Assembly: GCF_014203355.1 (NCBI RefSeq)
Contig: NZ_JACHIR010000001.1
Coordinates: 5,210,038-5,274,037 of the forward strand
Reading direction: 5' to 3'
Length of the DNA: 64,000 bases
Origin: Kutzneria kofuensis
GTDB lineage: Bacteria > Actinomycetota > Actinomycetes > Mycobacteriales > Pseudonocardiaceae
Below, in pieces: positions 43,617-51,522 of this stretch. The notes under the pieces were generated by a model. The model was given only the letters and a program-made list of their open reading frames with translations. It made no database searches and was not told the origin of the DNA. Numbering within the stretch: the first letter of the stretch is position 1; every line of letters starts with the position of its first letter. The position numbers and the translations under genes are program-made.

Positions 43617-43707
43617 CTTCCCTCCTAACGACTCAGGGCAGCGGAGATCGGGCGAAGGCCCAGGACGGGGCCGCTGATGGGGGCGGTGGCGCCGGGTGGG
43701 CGGCGGC

Positions 43708-45357
43708 TCACGACAGCGGCCCGGAGATGGGGACGATGGTGCCGTTGGGGACCCACTGGCCGGGGTAGGCCATCTCCATCCCGTCCATGGTGTTGTCCAT
43801 GGGCATGGCGTCGACCTGGGCCGACGCGTAGAGCCGCACCGACGGATCGGGGTGCTGGCCCTGGGCGGCGAGCCACTGGTCGAGGCCGCCGAGGGAGCCG
43901 GTCTCGCCGGGGAAGGCGTTGGCGAGGGCGACGGTGTAGGCCAGGGTCTGGGGATCACGGGGATCGAAGCGGAGCGGGACCGCCGAGCTGACGACGGACT
44001 TCAGCAGGGGCGCGGTGAGCAGCCACGGGGCGAGGTAGATGCCGTCGACGAAGGTGGGCTTGCGGGTCTGCTCCGCGGCGACCTCGGACAGCTCGGCGGC
44101 GGCGCCGGACCAGCCGGCGACGACGACCAGGGCGCTGTTGGGTTGCTCGGTGTCGGACACCGGGATCCCGGCCCGGCGAACGACTTCCGCGGCGGCCTTG
44201 GCGCGCGGGGAGTCGTCGCCGACGATGGTGATCGCCGGGATCTTCCGGCCCGCCAGGTAGTCCACAAGCTTGTGGACAGCCTCGGCATCGCCTGTGGACA
44301 AGGCGTCGCTGGGGCACGACGTCAACGCAACCCGACTGCCGCCGATGAGACCGCCCAACGCCGCGTTCGCGCACTCCGCGTCCACGGTGCGACCGGCCGG
44401 CCCGGAGCCGGTGTCGACGGGCAGCGTGGATTCCTTGCCGTCACGGGAGATCCGCACCGTGCTGCGCCCCGGCGGAAGGTCGATCTCCGCCCACGCACCG
44501 TTCATTCCCGGCCTGGCAACGGCCTTGACTCCGTTGACCGTCGCCGCGTCCGGCAGGTGGACGAGGTTGCGGCCGGGGCGTTGCGGAGCGACCAGAACCG
44601 GCACGCCGGCGGCCTCGCCGAGCAGCGGCACGCCCGGGGTCGGCAGGTCCGCCGGGCGAGGGATCGCGCCCAGCGCCGCCCACGCGAGGTAGGCGACCAC
44701 CACCGGCAGCGCGCCGACGGGGTAGAGCCGCCTGGTCGGCAAGGTGATCGTCAACCCCGTGACGACGATCGGCAGCAGCGCCACCACGAGCAGCGCCAGG
44801 CCGAAGCCGGTGTCGTAGAGGCGGCGGTCGAAGCCGACACCGGACACCGCTATCTGCAGCACGCCGGCCAGTGCCAGGACGATGGCCAACGTCAGGGCCA
44901 CGGGGCGAGGGCGAAGCCGGCCCGTTGACGAAGGCGCGAGCAGCGTCAGCCCGAGCCAGACGACGACGCCGACGGTGTAGCCGGTGTCGGCGAGGAACTC
45001 GATCCCCATGTGGCTCAGGGAGATCTCGGAGATCAGCACCACCAGCAGGCCGAAGCCGACGCACGCGGCCGGCGTGCGCCAGCGCAGCGTGGCCGGCACC
45101 GCGACGGCGAGCAGCAGCTGCCCGATCGCGAACACCGGGTTGGTGTCCAGCCACAGCAAGGAGATCAGGTCGGCGGCGGCCGTAACGGCGGCCGCGATCC
45201 ACGCGATGACAACGGTGTTACGGCGCACCGAGGCCACGGTGGGTCGCAACAGGCCGATGCCGGCGACGGTCGCACTCGCCACCAGGAGCACGATCCTGAG
45301 CAGCAGCACGGCCGGAGGGACACCGGTGACGGACGTGTCCATGCCCATGTCGGTCAT
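43708..45357 (-). CDS. DUF6239-like membrane protein with Met-rich tails
   Basis: 549 residues. The N-terminal half has about eight hydrophobic helices (to about residue 235) with ISEISLSHMGIEFLADTGY reminiscent of CopD/CtaG-type copper proteins. The C-terminal half (about 245-549) is a soluble domain. Met-rich ends stand out: MNMTDMGMD at the start and MPMDNTMDGMEM near the C-terminus, patterns often used to bind Cu(I). I place it in DUF6239 with moderate confidence. ATG 45357 is chosen although its ribosome site is weak; TTG 45363 is possible. It lies 69 bp after the SBP56-like gene and before the sulfur permease. Confidence 0.7.
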   Translation of the reverse strand: MTDMGMDTSVTGVPPAVLLLRIVLLVASATVAGIGLLRPTVASVRRNTVVIAWIAAAVTAAADLISLLWLDTNPVFAIGQLLLAVAVPATLRWRTPAACVGFGLLVVLISEISLSHMGIEFLADTGYTVGVVVWLGLTLLAPSSTGRLRPRPVALTLAIVLALAGVLQIAVSGVGFDRRLYDTGFGLALLVVALLPIVVTGLTITLPTRRLYPVGALPVVVAYLAWAALGAIPRPADLPTPGVPLLGEAAGVPVLVAPQRPGRNLVHLPDAATVNGVKAVARPGMNGAWAEIDLPPGRSTVRISRDGKESTLPVDTGSGPAGRTVDAECANAALGGLIGGSRVALTSCPSDALSTGDAEAVHKLVDYLAGRKIPAITIVGDDSPRAKAAAEVVRRAGIPVSDTEQPNSALVVVAGWSGAAAELSEVAAEQTRKPTFVDGIYLAPWLLTAPLLKSVVSSAVPLRFDPRDPQTLAYTVALANAFPGETGSLGGLDQWLAAQGQHPDPSVRLYASAQVDAMPMDNTMDGMEMAYPGQWVPNGTIVPISGPLS

Positions 45358-45391
45358 GTTCAAAGGGAATCCCGCTTCACCTAGGACGGGC

Positions 45392-45414
45392 GGCGCCGCG
45401 GTCGGGGCGGCGCC
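45392..45414 (-). terminator. Hairpin between SBP56-like and DUF6239-like genes
   Basis: GGCGCCGC (45392-45399) pairs with GCGGCGCC (45407-45414) across a 7-nt loop, 12 bp after the SBP56-like stop. No U-tract; probably partial termination or message protection inside an operon. Confidence 0.5.
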
Positions 45415-45426
45415 ACCCGCTATCCG

Positions 45427-47253
45427 CTACTTCACGTCGGCGTCGGCCACGACGAACAGCTCGGAGTGCGGCTTGGCGTTGCCGAAGTCGCCGTGCGGCC
45501 AGGACTTCCGGTTGAAGTTGATGCCGACCTGCCCCGTGTACTCGTCACGGAACGAGGTGTCGACGGTCAGCTTGCCGTCCGGTCCGATGTTCACCATGTT
45601 GACCTTGTGGTCGCCGTCGATGCCGGACCGCGCCACGAAGTAGTCCGACACCGCGACCCGGGCCGGGTTGTCGGTCTCGTGGTAGTAGCCGTCCGAGCCG
45701 ACGGTGAAGTTGTCGTACGTGCCCCAGTGCGGGCCCTGTCCCGGCGTGCTCGGGTTGATCGCCGCCGCGCCGACCAGCGTCGGGCAGTCCGCGCCGCCGC
45801 CGTTCTGCGCCTTGGCGACCGTGTCGATGTTGCAGGTGTAGCCGGCGCCGTCGGCGAGCAGCTTGCGAATGTCCAATGTGTACACGCCGCCGATGGTGCC
45901 TGGGTCGTCCGCGGACAGCGTGCCCTTGGGACGGCCGATCACCGCGTGGTACAGGTAGTGGTCGTCCGGGCTGACCTGCACCCAACCGCCGTTGGTGCCG
46001 CCGCCGTTGGCCTCGGTCGCGTTCGGGTTGAACGCCTTCGTGGCGGTGCCGTCGTCGAACACCTCACGCCAGTGCGGCTCGGCCGCGGTGATGTCCGGCG
46101 TGTAGAAGATCGCGCCGCCCTGCATGGTCTGCGCGAACGCACCCTTGTGCCCCGGCTGGTTGGTCACGGTGTTCTCCATGACCGCCCGGCTCTCCGCGTG
46201 CAGCGGGTCGGCCGGGTTGGCCCGCGGGCCGTCCGGCAGGTAGCTGACCGCACGCAGCTTCGGGTTGTTGCGGTCGGAGATGTCCCAGGTCCGGATGGTC
46301 GGCCGGCGTAGGTACGGCGACGGCTGCTTGACCGGGTCGAGAATGATGTTGCGGGGTTCCGCGTAGTCGCTGGTGATCAGCGTGTTCAGGTCCTCGCGGG
46401 CCTGGATGCCGTGCGGGTTCGCGCAGGTGGCGCTGCCCAGCTGCGGCAGGTTGTCGCACAGCTTCGGGTCGTCGCCCTGCGGGGTGGCCGCCGGGGACTG
46501 GGACAGCACCTTGCCGTTCTGGTCGAAGTGGATCACCTCGCCCGGGCTGCCGGCGAAGCCGTTGCCGATCACCGACGAGCCGTCGCCGTACACGTACGGG
46601 CCGGGCACCACCGGTCCGCCCATGTAGGTGCCGTACGCGGTGCCGTCCTTGAGCGTCCAGTACGCGTCCGGCACCGAGCCGCCGAGCGTCTGGCTGGGCA
46701 GGCTGATGCCCTTGAGCCTGAGCTCGGGCAGCTTGCTCACGTCGAACGCGTAGGTGGCCGCCGCGAACAGCGCGCCCGCGTAGATGGTGTCGCCCTTGTG
46801 CCACACGTACTGCATGTGGTGCGGCTCGTTCTCCACCAGCGGGCCGACGGTCGCGGTGTTCACGACCTTGCCGTAGTCCGGCGAGCCCTTGGTGGCGTCG
46901 ATGACCGCGAGGAAGTCCGGCCCCGGCAGGGCGTTGCGCACCTTGGTCAGGCCGCCGCCGAGCGTGCCCGGCAGGTTCTTGATGTCCGGCACGACGGTGT
47001 CGGCGATGTTCTCGTCGCCGGCCCAGACCAGCAGCCATTCCTTGCGGGTGTTGGACCTCGCGGCGTACTGCGGCACCAGGTGGTTGGTGACGGAGTAGTC
47101 CTTGCCGTCCGCGCCCGCGACGTGCTGGGTGGTGACCTGCACGTCCGCGTAGGCGGATGTGCCCGCGGCCGGGAAGAACGTGGCGGCCGCGGCGACTGCT
47201 ACGGCCGCGCCGGCCACCCTCGCCCTGCGCCGGCCCGGCGGTTTGACAGACAT
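45427..47253 (-). CDS. Secreted SBP56 / methanethiol-oxidase-like protein
   Basis: 608-residue exported beta-propeller-type protein. Signal peptide about 1-38 (GRRRARVAG then a hydrophobic core, ending AYA). It resembles the selenium-binding protein SBP56 family, which includes bacterial methanethiol oxidase: VENEPHHMQYVWHKGD, CANPHGIQAREDLNTLITSD, IRTWDISDRNNPKL, HWREVFDDG. Methanethiol oxidase is periplasmic, copper-dependent and yields formaldehyde, H2S and H2O2; this activity is inferred here, not shown. ATG 47253 has GGGAG 5 nt upstream. First structural gene after a leader peptide and hairpins, followed by DUF6239-like and YeeE/YedE genes, a context that supports sulfur metabolism. Confidence 0.68.
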   Translation of the reverse strand: MSVKPPGRRRARVAGAAVAVAAAATFFPAAGTSAYADVQVTTQHVAGADGKDYSVTNHLVPQYAARSNTRKEWLLVWAGDENIADTVVPDIKNLPGTLGGGLTKVRNALPGPDFLAVIDATKGSPDYGKVVNTATVGPLVENEPHHMQYVWHKGDTIYAGALFAAATYAFDVSKLPELRLKGISLPSQTLGGSVPDAYWTLKDGTAYGTYMGGPVVPGPYVYGDGSSVIGNGFAGSPGEVIHFDQNGKVLSQSPAATPQGDDPKLCDNLPQLGSATCANPHGIQAREDLNTLITSDYAEPRNIILDPVKQPSPYLRRPTIRTWDISDRNNPKLRAVSYLPDGPRANPADPLHAESRAVMENTVTNQPGHKGAFAQTMQGGAIFYTPDITAAEPHWREVFDDGTATKAFNPNATEANGGGTNGGWVQVSPDDHYLYHAVIGRPKGTLSADDPGTIGGVYTLDIRKLLADGAGYTCNIDTVAKAQNGGGADCPTLVGAAAINPSTPGQGPHWGTYDNFTVGSDGYYHETDNPARVAVSDYFVARSGIDGDHKVNMVNIGPDGKLTVDTSFRDEYTGQVGINFNRKSWPHGDFGNAKPHSELFVVADADVK

Positions 47254-47303
47254 GTGTGCTCCCGATTCGTCAAAGGAGAAAATGCGCGCGACTGACCGAC
47301 CGG

Positions 47304-47363
47304 ACACCGATGTCGGTGTTCGGGCAAGCGTTTTCACCGGCTCCCGAACATGTCGGTCACCGA
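47304..47363 (-). promoter_or_regulatory. Cluster of inverted repeats in the operon leader
   Basis: Between the leader-peptide stop and the SBP56-like gene: ACACCGA-TG-TCGGTGT (47304-47319), GTTCGGG-N18-CCCGAAC (47318-47349) and TCGGT-C-ACCGA (47353-47363). The ACCGACAT/ATCGGT elements occur twice and could pair in alternative ways, as expected for an attenuator or ribosome-site sequestering switch. Confidence 0.55.
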
Positions 47364-47379
47364 TTGATATGAGATGGAC

Positions 47380-47460
47380 TCAGCGGCCCAGACAGAGGTC
47401 GCTCGCCTGCCGCTGCAGGTCGACATGCCGGCGAATGGTCAGAGAGACCCCGCGCATCAT
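47380..47460 (-). CDS. Cys-type leader peptide (sulfur attenuation)
   Basis: 26 codons: MMRGVSLTIRRHVDLQRQAS then DLCLGR and stop. The RRHVDL...C pattern is that of the short putative leader peptides found upstream of sulfur-assimilation genes in actinomycetes, where translation through the Cys codon is thought to sense cysteine supply. ATG 47460 coincides with the predicted transcription start (-10 CATCAT at 47468-47473), so it would be a leaderless mRNA; ATG 47457 is the second in-frame Met. The inverted-repeat cluster and the SBP56-like gene follow. Confidence 0.72.
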   Translation of the reverse strand: MMRGVSLTIRRHVDLQRQASDLCLGR

Positions 47461-47467
47461 GCGCAAG

Positions 47468-47496
47468 ATGATGGTGCGTTCGGAGTAACTTGTCAA
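47468..47496 (-). promoter_or_regulatory. Promoter of the sulfur-type operon
   Basis: TTGACA (47491-47496), 17-nt spacer, CATCAT (47468-47473, 4 of 6 consensus). Transcription would begin at or next to the leader-peptide ATG at 47460. The remaining stretch to 47616 shows no further gene. Confidence 0.65.
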
Positions 47497-47616
47497 TGAG
47501 TTCCCCAAGTGCGGGAAATGACCCCAATTGGGTGACGACTATTGACGTGTCGGTGTCAGACGGAAATTTCGATGCGTTTTGTTAATGGATCGAGTCGGGT
47601 ACGGAAACGGAACAAC

Positions 47617-48072
47617 TCACAGGTTGTGTCGGATCCGATCGCGAAGTGGCTTGCGCCGCAAGGCTTCCGTGGCCGCGATGACCACTTCGGACAGTGGGTA
47701 CGGCAGCTCCGCGTCGAGCTCGCGGCCGGCCGCCTCGGCGGCCTGCCAGGCCTGCTCCAGCTTCGGCAGCAGCGCGCGGGTGCGCGGCGTGAGGTCGACG
47801 ATCCGTTGTCGCGCATCGGTTCCCGGCGACAGCGAGACCAGTCCCTGTCGGTCCATCTGGGTGATCGTCTGGCTCGCGGCGGAGTGAGTCACCTCGACCG
47901 CCTTGGCCAGATCCCGAATCGTACTCGGGCCGAGCGTCGCCAGCGTTCGCAGGAACGGGGCGTAGCGCGGGCGGAAGCCGGTCAGTCCCAGCTCCTCCTC
48001 GACGATCGCCACGTCGCCGTCCAGCAGTTCGATCAGGTGGCGAAGTCGCGTGCCCAGTCCCGGTCCCGTCAC
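47617..48072 (-). CDS. MarR-family regulator
   Basis: 151-residue winged-helix repressor: STIRDLAKAVEVTHSAASQTITQMDRQGLV is the DNA-binding helix pair and wing, with dimerisation helices at both ends. GTG 48072 lies 6 nt after TATATT (leaderless). It is divergent from the prolyl iminopeptidase gene with a clear palindrome between them, so it probably represses both. Confidence 0.87.
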   Translation of the reverse strand: MTGPGLGTRLRHLIELLDGDVAIVEEELGLTGFRPRYAPFLRTLATLGPSTIRDLAKAVEVTHSAASQTITQMDRQGLVSLSPGTDARQRIVDLTPRTRALLPKLEQAWQAAEAAGRELDAELPYPLSEVVIAATEALRRKPLRDRIRHNL

Positions 48073-48083
48073 CCGTTCAATAT

Positions 48084-48109
48084 AACAGTGCTAATGTAAC
48101 AGCACTGTT
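48084..48109. promoter_or_regulatory. MarR operator
   Basis: AACAGTGCT (48084-48092) and AGCACTGTT (48101-48109) form a perfect 9-bp-arm palindrome with an 8-bp centre, touching the MarR gene -10 box and preceding the iminopeptidase gene by 22 bp. Confidence 0.75.
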
Positions 48110-48131
48110 GTATCTGCGACCGGGGGGACCC

Positions 48132-49142
48132 ATGCGCGACCGCTACCCGGAGATCGAGCCCTACGACCATGGCCTGCTGGATGTCGGCGACGGCAACCTC
48201 GTCTACTGGGAGACCTGCGGGAACCCGGACGGCAAGCCGGTGCTGTCCGTGCACGGCGGGCCCGGCAGCGGCTGCGGCCCGGGCTCCCGCCGGTACTTCG
48301 ATCCGCAGCGGTACCGGATCGTGCTGTTCGACCAGCGCAACTGCGGCCGCAGCCGGCCCGACGCAGGCGACCCGGCCGTGGACCTGTCGGCCAACACCAC
48401 CGACCACCTGATCGCCGACATGGAGCTGCTGCGCGAGCACCTCGGCATCGACCGCTGGATGCTGTTCGGCGGCTCCTGGGGCTGCGTGCTCAGCCTCGTC
48501 TACGCCGAGCGGCACCCGGAGCGGGTGACCGAGCTGGTGCAGATGGGCCTGGCCACCGGCCGCAAGGATGACGTCGAACTGCTCACCCGCGGCCTCGGCG
48601 GCATCTTCCCGCAGGCGTGGCAGAAGTTCGTCGAGCTGCTGCCCGAGGACGAGCGCGACAACATCCCCGCCGGCTACTCGCGGCTGCTCAACGACCCCGA
48701 CCCGGCGGTGCGCAAGCGTGCCATGCGGGCATGGTGCGACTGGGAGGACGCGATGCTGCCCTACGCCCCGGCGCGCGCCATGTACGAGGAGGACGAGCGG
48801 TTCGCCTACGCCTTCACCCGGCTCGTCACGCACTACTGGAGCCAGGACCACTTCATCGGCGACAACGAGGTGCTGGCCAACGCGCACCGGCTCGCCGGCA
48901 TCCCGACCGTTCTCGTGCAGGGGGTGCTCGACCTCGGCAACCTGGTCGGCACGCCGTGGCTGCTCGCCCAGGCGCTGCCGCACGCCGAGCTGGTGATGGT
49001 GCCAGACGAGGGGCACAGCCTCAGCTCACCGGGCATGCGGCACGCCCTCGTCACGGCCACCGACAAGTTCGCCGAAAAAAATTCTGGCAGGGTGTCGAGC
49101 GAGCCGACCTCCGTTCGACGCGTAGGTGAGCAGACACCCTGA
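48132..49142 (+). CDS. pip: Prolyl iminopeptidase
   Basis: 336-residue alpha/beta-hydrolase that removes N-terminal proline. HGGPGSG oxyanion motif, nucleophile S115 in GGSWGC, Asp in QGVLDLGN and His in DEGHS. ATG 48132 has GGGGGG 4 nt upstream. The usual family end is near VTATDKFA; here the frame runs on for about 20 odd residues after an A7 run (49075-49081) through the promoter of the next gene, so the true C-terminus deserves checking. Controlled by the divergent MarR protein, probably. Confidence 0.88.
   Translation: MRDRYPEIEPYDHGLLDVGDGNLVYWETCGNPDGKPVLSVHGGPGSGCGPGSRRYFDPQRYRIVLFDQRNCGRSRPDAGDPAVDLSANTTDHLIADMELLREHLGIDRWMLFGGSWGCVLSLVYAERHPERVTELVQMGLATGRKDDVELLTRGLGGIFPQAWQKFVELLPEDERDNIPAGYSRLLNDPDPAVRKRAMRAWCDWEDAMLPYAPARAMYEEDERFAYAFTRLVTHYWSQDHFIGDNEVLANAHRLAGIPTVLVQGVLDLGNLVGTPWLLAQALPHAELVMVPDEGHSLSSPGMRHALVTATDKFAEKNSGRVSSEPTSVRRVGEQTP
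49093..49119 (+). promoter_or_regulatory. ECF42-type promoter of the DGPF gene
   Basis: TGTCGA (49093-49098), 17-nt spacer, CGAC (49116-49119), 39 nt before the DGPF gene. This matches the promoter motif described for ECF42 sigma factors (TGTCGA at -35, CGA at -10), and an ECF42-type sigma gene follows. It lies within the 3' end of pip. Confidence 0.65.
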
Positions 49143-49157
49143 CATGAGGAGACAGCG

Positions 49158-49586
49158 ATGCGGTTCATGGTGATCGTGAAGGCCAGCGAGGCGAGCGAGG
49201 CCGGCGTGCTGCCCACCCCCGAGGAGTTCGAGGAGATGGGCAAGTTCAACGAGGAGCTGGTCGACGCCGGCGTGCTGCTGGCCGCCGACGGCCTGCAGTC
49301 CAGCGCCAAGGGCGCCCGGATCTACTTCGACGGCGACAAGAAGACCGTGGTCGACGGCCCGTTCACCGAGACCAAGGAGCTGATCGCCGGGTACTGGCTG
49401 GTCGAGATGAAGTCGCTGGAGGAGTGCGTCGAGCGGTTCAAGCGTTGCCCGTGCCCGGCGCCCGGCCAGCAGACGAACATCGAGATCCGGCAGGTCTTCG
49501 AGGCCGACGACTTCGGCGAGAACTTCACGCCCGAACGGCGCGAGGCCGTGGAGCGGATGCGGGCCAAGGTCGCCGAGAACAGTTGA
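49158..49586 (+). CDS. DGPF-domain (YciI-like) protein
   Basis: 142-residue YciI-related protein with the signature VVDGPFTETKELIAGYW. Its function is unknown, but genes of this type are the standard partners and targets of ECF42 sigma factors. ATG 49158 has GGAGA upstream. The ECF42-like promoter just before it and the sigma gene after it form the conserved module. Confidence 0.88.
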   Translation: MRFMVIVKASEASEAGVLPTPEEFEEMGKFNEELVDAGVLLAADGLQSSAKGARIYFDGDKKTVVDGPFTETKELIAGYWLVEMKSLEECVERFKRCPCPAPGQQTNIEIRQVFEADDFGENFTPERREAVERMRAKVAENS

Positions 49587-49634
49587 CCGTGGTCGACGCG
49601 CCGACCCGGGACGACGCCGACGGCCACTGAACGC

Positions 49635-49731
49635 GGGTTCGCGCCGGTCTCTGGAGCCGCGGCCCGGGAAAATCGCGTCTGTTCAGCGATTTTCCCGGGC
49701 AAGGCGAAGAGACCGGCTTACGAGCGAACCC
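49635..49731. other. Three-tier nested inverted repeat
   Basis: Inner arms 49663-49676/49686-49699 (14 bp perfect, CCCGGGAAAATCGC), middle arms 49644-49651/49709-49716 (CCGGTCTC/GAGACCGG) and outer arms 49635-49642/49724-49731 (GGGTTCGC/GCGAACCC) are concentric. This 97-bp structure between the DGPF and sigma genes could be a terminator with extended stem or a structured RNA. Confidence 0.6.
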
Positions 49732-49767
49732 TCCCCGCGCGGCACGCGCGGCGTAGATACTGTGGCG

Positions 49768-51030
49768 GTGGCCACCGACACCCACCGCGCGATCGAGGCC
49801 GTCTGGCGGATCGAGTCGCCGCGCCTGATCGCCGGCCTGACCCGGCTGATCCGCGACGTCGGCACGGCCGAGGAGCTGGCGCAGGACGCGCTGGTGGCGG
49901 CCCTGGAGCAGTGGCCGAGCGAGGGCGTGCCGAAGAATCCGGGCGCCTGGCTGATGACCACCGCGAAGCGGCGGGCCATCGACCAGATCCGGCGCAACGA
50001 GACGTTCAAACGCAAGGTCGAGGAGGTCGGCCGCGATCTTGAGGAGTCGACGCCGGACATCGGCGAGATGGTCGCGTCGGACGACGGCATCGGCGACGAC
50101 CTGCTGCGGCTGGTGTTCGTCGCCTGCCACCCGGTGCTGTCCACGGAGGCCCGGGCCGCGCTGACGCTGCGGCTGCTCGGCGGCCTGAGCACCGACGAGA
50201 TCGCCCGCGCGTTCCTGGTGCCGGAGCCGACCATGGCGCAGCGGATCGTGCGCGCGAAGAAGACCCTGGCCAAGGCCAACGTTCCGTTCGAGGTGCCGCA
50301 GGGCGAGGAGTTGGCGGCGCGGCTCTCCTCCGTGCTGGAGGTCGTCTACCTGATCTTCAACGAGGGCTACTCGGCGACCGCCGGCGACGACTGGATGCGG
50401 CCGGCGCTGTGTGAGGACGCGTTGCGGCTGGGGCGGATCCTCGCCCGGCTGGCCCCGCGCGAGCCCGAGGTGCACGGCCTGGTGGCGCTGATGGAGATCC
50501 AGGCCTCCCGCGCCGCCGCCCGCACCGGCCCTCGCGGTGAGCCCATCCTGCTCGCCGACCAGAACCGGGCCCGCTGGGACCAGTTGCTGATCCGCCGCGG
50601 GCTTGCCGCTCTGGAGCGGGCCGAAGCGTTGATCGACGGCAAGCCCGGCCCCTACGTGCTGCAGGCTTCCATCGCCGCCTGCCACGCCCGGGCCCGGCGG
50701 TTCGAGGACACCGACTGGGAGCGCATCGCCTGGCTGTACGAACACCTCGCCGAGACCACGTCGTCGCCGGTCGTGGAGCTGAACCGGGCCGTCGCGCTGT
50801 CGATGGCCTTCGGCCCCGAGACCGGGTTGGCGCTGCTGGACCAGCTGATGGAGTTCCCGTCCATGCAGAACTACCACCTGCTGCCCAGCGTGCGCGGCGA
50901 CTTCCTGATGAAGCTCGGCCGCCTGGCCGAGGCACGGTCGGAGTTCGAACGGGCCGCCTCGCTCACCCGGAACGAACGGGAGCGGACGCTGCTGCTGGAC
51001 CGCGCCGCCGCCTGCACCGAACCGGCCTGA
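49768..51030 (+). CDS. ECF42-type RNA polymerase sigma factor
   Basis: 420-residue ECF sigma factor with a long C-terminal extension. Sigma region 2 about 10-75 (AEELAQDALVAALEQWP, NPGAWLMTTAKRRAIDQIRR), region 4 about 125-180 (LRLLGGLSTDEIARAFLVPEPTMAQRIVRAKK), then a DUF6596/TPR-like helical domain (about 190-420). No anti-sigma gene is near; the C-terminal domain is thought to control activity in this group. GTG 49768 fits a leaderless start after GATACT (49756-49761); GTG 49762 is possible. Confidence 0.9.
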   Translation: MATDTHRAIEAVWRIESPRLIAGLTRLIRDVGTAEELAQDALVAALEQWPSEGVPKNPGAWLMTTAKRRAIDQIRRNETFKRKVEEVGRDLEESTPDIGEMVASDDGIGDDLLRLVFVACHPVLSTEARAALTLRLLGGLSTDEIARAFLVPEPTMAQRIVRAKKTLAKANVPFEVPQGEELAARLSSVLEVVYLIFNEGYSATAGDDWMRPALCEDALRLGRILARLAPREPEVHGLVALMEIQASRAAARTGPRGEPILLADQNRARWDQLLIRRGLAALERAEALIDGKPGPYVLQASIAACHARARRFEDTDWERIAWLYEHLAETTSSPVVELNRAVALSMAFGPETGLALLDQLMEFPSMQNYHLLPSVRGDFLMKLGRLAEARSEFERAASLTRNERERTLLLDRAAACTEPA

Positions 51031-51032
51031 CG

Positions 51033-51461
51033 TCAGCCCGCCACCCGGTCCTGGGCGATCACGTGGGTGGGGCGGACGCGGACCAGCAGGTTGCCGGGGC
51101 CGGTGCCGTACTCGACGAAGCCGGCGGCCTGGTCGGGCGGGAGGTAGCGGTTGGCGATGAGCTCGACGCAGCGGCGGAGCTCGGCGGGGTCGGTGGAGAG
51201 CTCGGCGGTGCCCTCGACGGACACGAAGGAGTAAGGCGGCCGGTCGTCGTCGACGACGACGGTGACCAGAGGATTGGCCTGCAGGGCCCGGCCCTTGACG
51301 GTGGCGGCGCCGGTGAACAGGACGATGTCGGAGCCGTCGAGGGCGTACCAGACGGGCACGGCGTGGGGGCGGCCGGAGGACCGCATGGTCACGAGGATGG
51401 CGGTCCGAGCCCCCTCGGCCAGGAATTCGTGTTGCCGAGCAAGGCTCATCGGCTCAGGCAT
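51033..51461 (-). CDS. PPOX-class F420/FMN-binding oxidoreductase
   Basis: 142-residue split-barrel protein (pyridoxamine-5'-phosphate-oxidase-like): ILVTMRSSGRPHAVPVWYALDG, VKGRALQANPLVTVVVDDDRPPYSFVSVEGTAEL. Actinobacterial members often use F420. ATG 51461 is chosen; ATG 51449 also possible. It is convergent with the sigma gene. Confidence 0.82.
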   Translation of the reverse strand: MPEPMSLARQHEFLAEGARTAILVTMRSSGRPHAVPVWYALDGSDIVLFTGAATVKGRALQANPLVTVVVDDDRPPYSFVSVEGTAELSTDPAELRRCVELIANRYLPPDQAAGFVEYGTGPGNLLVRVRPTHVIAQDRVAG

Positions 51462-51522
51462 GCTCACCCAACTTCCAGGTGCTGGTGGTCCCGGCCAGCA
51501 TCGCACGGGTCGAGCGGGGCTG

